From NCBI GenBank assembly GCA_023269645.1, contig JAHFPR010000159.1, forward strand, positions 1 to 5,156: 5,156 nucleotides of DNA, given 5' to 3'. The notes under the pieces are model-generated. The model worked only from the letters and a program-made list of their open reading frames with translations, did not search any database and was not told where the DNA came from. This stretch comes from Alphaproteobacteria bacterium (lineage in GTDB: Bacteria; Pseudomonadota; Alphaproteobacteria; Rickettsiales; UBA8987). Shown here in pieces: positions 1 to 5,011 of this stretch (position 1 is the first letter of the stretch; each line of letters starts with the position of its first letter). Made by a program: the position numbers and the translations under genes.

Positions 1-1
1 G

Positions 2-379
2 CGCGGCACATTCGTGTTCGCTACGCTGGGGCACACGACCTTGCAGGAATTGCGGGAGGCATTCGCCGCAGTGACGGGAGCCGCGCATGGCAGCACGTTC
101 CCGGCGTGGGAGGAGCTGGACGGGTTGCTGCGCTCGGCGGGGTTTGGCGCGGTAAGCTGGCAGGAAAAAATGCTGCGGGAAGAATATCCGGATACGCTTG
201 CACTGATGCGCAGTGTGAAGGCGGTGGGTGCGGCCAACAAGCGGGAAGACCGCCGCCAGCCCCTCACCAAGGGGGTGCTGGCTGCCGTGGAGGAATATTA
301 CGGCGCACGCCATAAAACAGAACAGGGCGGGATAGCTGCCACCTGGCAAATCCATTATGCCGTGGCACGGAAGGAGTAG
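2..379 (+). CDS. bioC: BioC, malonyl-ACP O-methyltransferase (C-terminal part, 5' end outside window)
   Basis: This is the C-terminal 125 residues of a protein whose start lies before the window; the frame is open from base 2. Near the visible start it reads FVFATLGHTTLQELREAF, which matches the BioC block following the SAM-binding methyltransferase core (an F-(S/A)-T-L strand, then a T-L-x-E-L-R helix). BioC methylates the free carboxyl of malonyl-ACP with S-adenosylmethionine, disguising it so that fatty acid synthesis can elongate it to pimeloyl-ACP methyl ester in the cytoplasm. The SAM-binding motifs themselves are not visible. The stop TAG is two bases before the bioD ATG, and the bioD Shine-Dalgarno lies within the last codons, so the two are probably co-transcribed and translationally coupled. 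The bioD neighbour strongly supports the call over a generic class I methyltransferase. Confidence 0.85.
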   Translation, partial: RGTFVFATLGHTTLQELREAFAAVTGAAHGSTFPAWEELDGLLRSAGFGAVSWQEKMLREEYPDTLALMRSVKAVGAANKREDRRQPLTKGVLAAVEEYYGARHKTEQGGIAATWQIHYAVARKE

Positions 380-381
380 CG

Positions 382-1062
382 ATGCGAACGCTTTTTATCA
401 CGGGCACGGGCACGGATGTCGGCAAAACGCTGGTAACGTGCCTGCTAGGGAAACAACTTGCTAATGAAGGAAAAAAAACACAATTAATCAAGCCTATAGA
501 AAGCGGATATAATCCAGAAAATGAAGGTGATATAATCCGATTGCTCCGCGCCATGAATCGTGAGGTAAGTGCCGAGGCGATTGCGGAAATTTCGCTCTAT
601 CGGCTGCGCGCCCCATTCTCGCCGGATATGGCCGCGCGGCGGGAGGGCGTGACGCTCGATTACCGCAATATTCTGGAGTTCTGCAGGCGGGAACGCGCGG
701 TGGGGCAGTTGCTGATTGAAGGCGCGGGCGGGGTGATGACCCCTGTCGCGCAGTGCCATACCGTGCTCGACCTTATCGCCGATCTTGGTGCGCCTGCGCT
801 GCTGGTGGCCGGCACGTACCTTGGTGCGATCAGCCACACGTTGACGGCACTTGCCGCGCTGGCACACCGCAGCATCCCTGTATCCGGCGTGGTGGTAAGC
901 GAATCTTCCGGGGCAGAAAACCCATCTCTGGAAGATACAATTATCACTTTGAAAAACTTTACGGATGCGGATATGATGGCGTTGCCCAGGCTATCGGGCG
1001 AAGGGGACGAAAATGCGCCGGAACTTGTGCAATGGCTCAGGTTGGTGTGCGAGGGGATATGA
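382..1062 (+). CDS. bioD: BioD, ATP-dependent dethiobiotin synthetase
   Basis: The 226-residue product has the length of typical BioD. It begins MRTLFITGTGTDVGKT, with the P-loop at residues 8-16 (Lys15, Thr16). Lys37 in KPIESG matches the conserved substrate lysine, Asp50 fits the magnesium-binding acidic position, and EGAGG at 113-117 is the second signature motif. The enzyme carboxylates 7,8-diaminopelargonic acid with CO2 and ATP to close the ureido ring of dethiobiotin, the penultimate step of biotin synthesis. The start is fixed by AAGGAG (371-376) five bases upstream and by the P-loop lying near the N terminus. The stop overlaps the next start as ATGA. Codons 24-53 are markedly AT-rich (28 G/C of 90 bases at 451-540, including an A8 run at 471-478), unlike the following 90 bases (53 of 90), yet the frame stays intact. 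Confidence 0.95.
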   Translation: MRTLFITGTGTDVGKTLVTCLLGKQLANEGKKTQLIKPIESGYNPENEGDIIRLLRAMNREVSAEAIAEISLYRLRAPFSPDMAARREGVTLDYRNILEFCRRERAVGQLLIEGAGGVMTPVAQCHTVLDLIADLGAPALLVAGTYLGAISHTLTALAALAHRSIPVSGVVVSESSGAENPSLEDTIITLKNFTDADMMALPRLSGEGDENAPELVQWLRLVCEGI

Positions 1063-1799
1063 CGGAAGAACCGCAGAAAATAACAGAACAGGCGTTGCCG
1101 GAAACGCCAGCGGTAACCGTTGATGTGCCGGCGGCGGAAGTAGCCACGAGCGTTGCTGTTGGTGGAGTTCCCGCCGTGCGTTATGCCGGGCTTCATGCGC
1201 GGATGCTGGCCATGTTCCTCGATACGACCATGCTGCTTTTTATCATCCTGACACTGTTTCCCGGCCTGATGCAGTTCAATAACCCTGAAAACCTCCCACC
1301 GGAAATCCGCAAGCAGACGGAAGTGCTCGGAGCTGAACTGCAGTCGGGTAAAATCACCAGCGATGAATATGCAGACGGGATGGGTGTGCTGCTGAAAGAA
1401 TCCGTGCATCTCAGAAAGCTGCTGCTGGAGGCGGCACTGGAAACGGTGCTGTTCGCGTTCCTCGTGATTCCGCTGTGGAAATACCGTGGGGCTACACCGG
1501 GAAAGATGATCCTCGGCATGAAAGTTGTGGATGCGAAAACGCTGGGAACGCCTACGAATGCCCAGCTTGTGAAACGCTATTTCGGCTATGTGCTTTCGTC
1601 CATCCCGCTTGGGCTTGGATTTGTGTGGATTGCGTTCAACGAAAAAAGGCAGGGCTGGCACGATATGATCGCGGATACGCTGGTTATTTATCCCAGGCCG
1701 CTCGACCCCGACTGGAAGAAAAAGCGGTTCAAACGCCAGAGCATCGTGTTCGGGACGATTATCGTCGTGCTGATTATTTATAACCACCTCCGTAATTAA
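1059..1799 (+). CDS. RDD family integral membrane protein
   Basis: The product is 246 residues. A Pro/Ala/Val-rich cytoplasmic-looking tail (1-40) precedes the RDD domain: RxxAxxxD-like ARMLAMFLD with Arg48 and Asp55 leading into a first membrane segment (about 49-70), a second segment (about 124-141) followed by KYRGATPGKMILGMKVVD, and GWHDMIADT with Asp202. These are the Arg and two Asp residues that name the family. A further hydrophobic stretch (about 227-242) follows a lysine/arginine-rich segment. RDD proteins are inner-membrane proteins of mostly unknown role; some have been linked to ion exchange. I chose ATG 1059, which overlaps the bioD stop (ATGA) and has GAGGGG two bases upstream; longer versions would read through bioD. 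Translational coupling to bioD suggests co-expression but does not prove a role in biotin supply. Confidence 0.88.
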   Translation: MTEEPQKITEQALPETPAVTVDVPAAEVATSVAVGGVPAVRYAGLHARMLAMFLDTTMLLFIILTLFPGLMQFNNPENLPPEIRKQTEVLGAELQSGKITSDEYADGMGVLLKESVHLRKLLLEAALETVLFAFLVIPLWKYRGATPGKMILGMKVVDAKTLGTPTNAQLVKRYFGYVLSSIPLGLGFVWIAFNEKRQGWHDMIADTLVIYPRPLDPDWKKKRFKRQSIVFGTIIVVLIIYNHLRN

Positions 1800-1816
1800 C
1801 AGCATCCGCCATACAT

Positions 1817-2494
1817 ATGCGCAAACTCTACCACTATCCGATTTCCCCGTTTTCCCGCAAAGTGCGGGTGATGCTCGCCGAGAAGGAATTGCCGTGCGAG
1901 GTTATCATCGAGAATTTCTGGGAGCGGCGGCGCGAATTCCTCGCCATGAATCCGGCGGCGCAGGTTCCGGTGCTGAAGGAGGCGGACGGCAGCATCTATG
2001 CCGATAGCACCGCCATCTGCGAATATCTGGACGAGCGTTACGGCGACGATCCGCAATATTCGCTCATCGGGCGATCAGTGGGGGAGCGGGCGGAAACGCG
2101 GCGCATCGCGGCGTGGTTCAACAATAAATTCTATTACGAGGTGACGAAATACATCCTCGACGAGAAAGTCTACAAGCATTACCGCCGCCAGGGCGAGCCG
2201 GATTCCGGTGCTATCCGCGCGGCGAAATCCAATATTCTCTACCATCTGGATTATATCGCCCACCTCACGCGGGAGCATAAATGGCTGGCGGGGGAGCGTT
2301 ATTCGATCGCCGATATTACCGCCGCCTCGCATATCTCCGTGCTGGATTATTTCTCCGACGTGCCCTGGAACCATAGCCCGGCGGTGAAGGAATGGTACGC
2401 GCTGGCGAAATCCCGCCCCGGTTTCCGGCTGGTGCTGGAGGAACGCATCCCCGGTTTCCGCCCGCCGAGCTATTACGATAACCCGGATTTTTGA
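1817..2494 (+). CDS. Glutathione S-transferase family protein
   Basis: The 225-residue protein has the usual two-domain length. The thioredoxin-like N-terminal domain starts RKLYHYPISPFSRKVRVML, with Ser10/Ser13 at the position of the catalytic Ser/Cys in bacterial classes. It continues to VPV with the cis-proline at 51 and to ADST (Asp63-Ser64), which binds the gamma-glutamyl group of glutathione. The helical C-terminal domain holds the N-capping box SIAD (163-166). The C-terminal tail IPGFRPPSYYDNPDF is of a type seen in alphaproteobacterial homologues. Cytosolic conjugation or reduction with glutathione is the family role; the substrate cannot be read from sequence. It lies 17 bases after the RDD gene with no obvious Shine-Dalgarno, so it may be read from the same transcript at low efficiency. 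It converges with the prepilin peptidase gene downstream. Confidence 0.9.
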   Translation: MRKLYHYPISPFSRKVRVMLAEKELPCEVIIENFWERRREFLAMNPAAQVPVLKEADGSIYADSTAICEYLDERYGDDPQYSLIGRSVGERAETRRIAAWFNNKFYYEVTKYILDEKVYKHYRRQGEPDSGAIRAAKSNILYHLDYIAHLTREHKWLAGERYSIADITAASHISVLDYFSDVPWNHSPAVKEWYALAKSRPGFRLVLEERIPGFRPPSYYDNPDF

Positions 2495-2507
2495 GTTGCC
2501 GCGAGGG

Positions 2508-2528
2508 CACTGGACGATCAGGTGTTTT
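2508..2528 (+). terminator. Possible weak terminator of the bio/RDD/GST transcript
   Basis: CACTG (2508-2512) can pair with CAGGTG (2519-2524) as five pairs with one bulged G around a six-base loop, followed directly by TTTT. It sits 13 bases after the transferase stop, between two convergent genes. The stem is short, so this is tentative. Confidence 0.25.
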
Positions 2529-3243
2529 AACCTCCCATCAGCCCCAGATACCACCCCATCATCTGCCGTCCCCACAGCAGGCAGGCGAGGCCGGCCAGTG
2601 CCAGCGAGGGGCCGAAGGGAAGCTGGTGGTGCATTCGCAGGCGCATCACCAGCGCGGCGAGCAGCGCAATCAGCGAGGCCAGCAGCAGGATAAGCGGAAG
2701 CTGCATCGCGCCTGTCCACGCGCCGATCCCCGCGAGCAATTTGAAATCACCCCCGCCCATGCCTTCCTTATGGCGGATGATGCGGAACAGCGTGTTGATC
2801 GTCCACGGGATAGCGTAGCCCGCTGCTGCGCCGATGGCTGCGTCATCAAGAGCGGTGAACAGGCCGAAGCCGCCCTGCGCAAGCCCCAGCGCGATCAGTG
2901 GCAGGGTAAGAATATCCGGCAGAAACATGGTGCGTGCATCTACAAAGGAAAGCACGATGAGGAGGAAACAGAACGCCGCACCCGCCGCCGCGCGCTCCGT
3001 TTCGCCGTAAAAAAACAGCATCAGGAGGCTGCACATCGCCGTGGTGAGGACGATGGCGAGCGTTTGCCCGGAAAATATTTTAAAAATAATGTGCTGCCCC
3101 GGTTCCTCATAACGCCTGTTGAGGCTGGAAACCGCCCGCGAAAGCACCACGCCGAAGCCCGCGCTGAAGCACAAGGTCGCAATAATTATCAGGGGGTTAG
3201 GAGAAAACACTGCGGTATTCCATGAAAAGTGTTTGAAAGACAA
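2527..3243 (-). CDS. pilD: Prepilin peptidase (A24 family aspartic protease), N-terminal domain lacking zinc cysteines
   Basis: This 238-residue polytopic membrane protein cleaves the leader of type IV prepilins at the cytoplasmic face. The two catalytic aspartates are visible: Asp102 in FVDARTMFLPDILTLPL and Asp166 in the GxGD motif GMGGGDFKLLAGIGAW. The conserved LPFGPSLALAG (208-218) follows. About six or seven hydrophobic segments are spread along the chain. The usual N-terminal methyltransferase region with four cysteines (two CxxC) is absent: after SAGFGVVLSRAVSSLNRRY the chain goes straight to the core. It may therefore cleave without N-methylating, or methylate by a variant route. The start is uncertain: TTG 3243 is the first possible codon (an in-frame TGA precedes it) and GTG at 3210 is the alternative; neither has a good Shine-Dalgarno. 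It is divergent from the pilin genes, which are its likely substrates. Confidence 0.88.
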   Translation of the reverse strand: MSFKHFSWNTAVFSPNPLIIIATLCFSAGFGVVLSRAVSSLNRRYEEPGQHIIFKIFSGQTLAIVLTTAMCSLLMLFFYGETERAAAGAAFCFLLIVLSFVDARTMFLPDILTLPLIALGLAQGGFGLFTALDDAAIGAAAGYAIPWTINTLFRIIRHKEGMGGGDFKLLAGIGAWTGAMQLPLILLLASLIALLAALVMRLRMHHQLPFGPSLALAGLACLLWGRQMMGWYLGLMGG

Positions 3244-3300
3244 TCATTTCAAATTTAATCGAAATACCACAAAACTCATGGATATTCAATAAGTTACCTG

Positions 3301-3330
3301 TTGACTCCGGCAAAGACTTGTGTCTATCAT
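3301..3330 (+). promoter_or_regulatory. Sigma70-type promoter for the major pilin gene
   Basis: TTGACT (3301-3306, five of six bases of the -35 consensus) and TATCAT (3325-3330, five of six of the -10 consensus) are separated by 18 bases. Transcription would begin near 3337, giving a leader of about 60 bases before the pilin ATG. The position is just upstream of a gene expected to be strongly expressed. No sigma54-type -24/-12 element was seen, although many pilA genes use one. Confidence 0.7.
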
Positions 3331-3343
3331 AGCGGTTAATGGG

Positions 3344-3364
3344 GCGTATGTATTAAACATATGC
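3344..3364 (+). promoter_or_regulatory. Hairpin in the 5' leader of the pilin mRNA
   Basis: GCGTATGT (3344-3351) pairs with ACATATGC (3357-3364) over eight pairs including one G-U, with a five-base loop. It begins about seven bases after the predicted transcription start. A hairpin so close to the 5' end could protect the mRNA, or the near-palindrome could bind a repressor; the sequence does not say which. Confidence 0.45.
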
Positions 3365-3384
3365 ATTTGTTTATTTCAAGAGCC

Positions 3385-3389
3385 GGAGG
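3385..3389 (+). promoter_or_regulatory. Strong Shine-Dalgarno deciding the pilin start
   Basis: GGAGG lies eight bases before ATG 3398 but only two bases before the in-frame ATG 3392. Spacing therefore favours 3398 as the true start of the pilin. Confidence 0.65.
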
Positions 3390-3397
3390 GGATGGCC

Positions 3398-3913
3398 ATG
3401 AAAAATTCTATCACTACTTACCAGCGGAAGCATTCAGCGGAAGCGGGCTTTACACTTATCGAATTACTGATCGTCGTTGCAATTTTGGGCATCTTGGCCG
3501 CTATCGGTATTCCGCAGTATCAGGGTTATCAGGCGAACACCAAGATCAATGCAACGAAAACCACGCAAACCAACGTGGTGAACTTCCTGGCCAACGAAAT
3601 GGCCAAGTGCTCTTCGGGTGCTACGAACATGATTGAAGGTGCTGCTGCGCCGGTAGTGTGCGCTACCTCTACCACCGCGCTGATTGAAGCGGCGATGGTA
3701 TCTTATGGCTCCAGACAGGCATGGCAGAACCCGTACACTCCGGCTAATCCTGCTGTGATTGCCGGTGCTGCGCCTGTTGCTCCTGCGGCGGGTGATGAGG
3801 GCAAGACTTTTGTGGACGGCACGACTTCATTAACGCAAATTACCGTTACCAGTATCTATCTGGATTCTGCTGCGGCATTCCAGACGGTCACGGCATCGCT
3901 CATCAAAGAGTAG
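3398..3913 (+). CDS. Type IV prepilin, probable major pilin
   Basis: The 171-residue prepilin has a 17-residue basic leader ending in Gly17 and mature Phe18, with Glu22 at the +5 position: GFTLIELLIVVAILGILAA. The hydrophobic helix (18-40) both anchors the subunit in the inner membrane and packs the pilus core. The globular part has Cys71 and Cys88, which could form a disulfide, a Pro/Ala-rich stretch (115-131), and a beta-rich C terminus. After cleavage by the prepilin peptidase the 154-residue mature pilin would assemble into a type IV pilus for adhesion, twitching or DNA uptake. I infer the major pilin from its own promoter, strong Shine-Dalgarno, AAC/ACC-rich codon choice and first place before minor pilins. 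A pseudopilin of a type II secretion system is less likely, since no Gsp genes are visible. Confidence 0.87.
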   Translation: MKNSITTYQRKHSAEAGFTLIELLIVVAILGILAAIGIPQYQGYQANTKINATKTTQTNVVNFLANEMAKCSSGATNMIEGAAAPVVCATSTTALIEAAMVSYGSRQAWQNPYTPANPAVIAGAAPVAPAAGDEGKTFVDGTTSLTQITVTSIYLDSAAAFQTVTASLIKE

Positions 3914-3925
3914 TGCATCGAGTAC

Positions 3926-3953
3926 GGAGGCGGGGTGCAATATCCCTGCCTCC
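3926..3953 (+). promoter_or_regulatory. GC-rich hairpin just after the pilin stop
   Basis: GGAGGCGGGG (3926-3935) pairs with CCCTGCCTCC (3944-3953) over ten pairs, one of them G-U, with an eight-base loop. It starts 13 bases after the pilin stop and has no T-run behind it. It is better read as a 3'-end stabiliser that blocks exonucleases on the pilin mRNA than as a terminator by itself. Confidence 0.5.
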
Positions 3954-3988
3954 ATATGGGGATTACTCCCGCGCCTCATTCTGGAAGG

Positions 3989-4026
3989 ATATCCCCTTGT
4001 GACAGCCATAAGGGGATATGCTTTTT
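3989..4026 (+). terminator. Rho-independent-type terminator or attenuator between the two pilin genes
   Basis: ATATCCCCTT (3989-3998) pairs perfectly with AAGGGGATAT (4010-4019) across an 11-base loop, and a T5 run follows at 4022-4026 after GC. This is the usual form of an intrinsic terminator, though the stem is only moderately GC-rich and the loop is long. It would end most transcripts after the major pilin and let a minority continue into the minor pilins. A GTG (3999) with a good Shine-Dalgarno (GGAAGGA, 3983-3989) lies in its loop, which argues against that GTG being used. Confidence 0.55.
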
Positions 4027-4060
4027 CAGGGAAAAAATCGGGGTCAGGGGAAAATCGGGG
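4026..4060 (+). repeat. Tandem 18/17-base direct repeat before the second pilin
   Basis: TCAGGGAAAAAATCGGGG (4026-4043) is followed at once by TCAGGGGAAAATCGGGG (4044-4060). The copies differ only in the lengths of the G and A runs. The second copy ends one base before the likely ATG 4062 and supplies the AGGGG (4046-4050) that could act as Shine-Dalgarno. Confidence 0.75.
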
Positions 4061-4061
4061 A

Positions 4062-4445
4062 ATGCGCGGCTTTACACTTATAGAACTGATGATCGTGGTG
4101 GGGATACTCGGCGTTCTTTCGATGATCGCCATCCCGATGTACCGCGGCTATACGGATACCGCGAGGATTTCGCTGGTGAAAAACAATCTCCGCACCGTGT
4201 ATCTGCAGGAGCGCGAGTATTTTGTCAATAACAATGCCTATTATTCTACCGGCCCCGCCTGCACACAGAGTTTTGCGGCCATCAATACCAATCTTTTTTC
4301 CAACAAGCAGGTGCTCAGCACCGCAGATAATTTCACCTATTGCATCCTGCAGAACACTACGGCGGATTTTACGGCAAGGGCGGTGGAGATAGGCGGGCAG
4401 GGCAGAACTTATACGCTGGATTATAATAATGTTGCGAATTTCTAG
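4062..4445 (+). CDS. Type IV minor pilin (PilE-like)
   Basis: From ATG 4062 the product is 127 residues and begins MRGFTLIELMIVVGILGVLSMIAIPMYRGY: a three-residue leader ending in Gly3, mature Phe4, and Glu8 at +5. The body has the pattern of small PilE-type minor pilins: a long amphipathic helix continuing into NNLRTVYLQEREYF, then Cys67 and Cys94 (probable disulfide), and a C-terminal strand with RTYTLDYNN. An in-frame GTG at 3999 would give 148 residues with a 24-residue leader and has the better Shine-Dalgarno spacing, but it lies in the loop of a terminator-like hairpin and its added codons run through the tandem repeat, so I prefer 4062. The role would be as a minor subunit that primes or modifies the pilus. 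It is separated from the major pilin by 148 bases. Confidence 0.82.
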   Translation: MRGFTLIELMIVVGILGVLSMIAIPMYRGYTDTARISLVKNNLRTVYLQEREYFVNNNAYYSTGPACTQSFAAINTNLFSNKQVLSTADNFTYCILQNTTADFTARAVEIGGQGRTYTLDYNNVANF

Positions 4446-4471
4446 GTGGTGCTGATTTCCAGGGCGGGGAT

Positions 4472-4999
4472 ATGGGGAAAAGGTTGCAGAATCAGGAGTC
4501 GGAGGCCGGGAATATCCTGGTGGCTTCCATGCTGCTGTTGCTGGTGATGAGCCTGATGGGGGTCGCGCTCGTGCAGACCGCCATGAAAAATTCACGCACG
4601 GCCTCGGTGAAAACCATTGATTCGGAAGTGTTCCACATTACCGAATCCTGCAGGCAGGAATCCATGAACTGGATACGCGCACAGACACAGCCTCCGGACG
4701 CTTCCAACCTGCCGCACGTCATCGCCCGCGCGAACCTGAACCATCTGCTGGTAGGCAATGAAACGCAGGCCATCAGCCAGAAACTTCAGGGCTACGGCTA
4801 TGGCTGCACAATCACCAGCGTGGCCATCCAATCTGCCAACGCGGATGGATCGGGGGCGGGATCGGACGTAGGCATGAGCGGCGGGTATGGTGCTTCCGGC
4901 GATCTCACGCCCAAATATTATTACCAGGTGGATGCCACGGGCACGGGGCCGCAAGGCGCGTCCAAGCGCATTGTCACACTGGTTTCGCTGCAATATTGA
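4472..4999 (+). CDS. PilX-type minor pilin (PilX N-terminal domain)
   Basis: The product is 175 residues. A 13-residue leader ends AG, followed by NILVASMLLLLVMSLMGVALVQ; the hydrophobic helix has no glutamate at +5 (Ala18), which is normal for PilX. Downstream, AMKNSRTASVKTIDSEVFHITESC (39-60, first cysteine at 60) matches the PilX pattern of a helix with Arg/Asn/Asp and an (A/T)ES end. Cys60 and Cys112 may pair. A Gly/Ser-rich segment (126-143) looks like a flexible surface loop. PilX proteins belong to the minor pilin complex that primes pilus assembly and usually works with the tip adhesin PilY1. ATG 4472 follows the previous stop by 26 bases, with AGGG seven bases upstream (4461-4464), so it is probably in one operon with the second pilin. 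Confidence 0.78.
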   Translation: MGKRLQNQESEAGNILVASMLLLLVMSLMGVALVQTAMKNSRTASVKTIDSEVFHITESCRQESMNWIRAQTQPPDASNLPHVIARANLNHLLVGNETQAISQKLQGYGYGCTITSVAIQSANADGSGAGSDVGMSGGYGASGDLTPKYYYQVDATGTGPQGASKRIVTLVSLQY

Positions 5000-5011
5000 G
5001 AGAGGGGAAGG

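Noticed and set aside
753..1058. N-terminal extension of the RDD protein into bioD
   Set aside because: It would overlap over 300 bases of bioD in another frame; ATG 1059 gives the normal operon overlap and a complete domain.
660..1805. Long open frame of 381 codons on the - strand
   Set aside because: It lies opposite bioD and the RDD gene, has His/Arg/Gln-rich low-quality composition and no recognisable domain; the + strand genes explain it.
2491..3225. Open frame of 244 codons on the + strand
   Set aside because: It is antisense to the prepilin peptidase, very rich in Arg/Gln/His, and has no known motif, whereas the - strand shows clear catalytic motifs.
3244..3300. Promoter for the peptidase gene on the - strand
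   Set aside because: Only weak matches were seen (TTGAAT, 17 bases, TATTTC); not enough to annotate.
3320..3397. Upstream extension of the first pilin to GTG 3320
   Set aside because: The GTG lies between the -35 and -10 boxes of the promoter and would not be transcribed; the strong Shine-Dalgarno serves ATG 3398.
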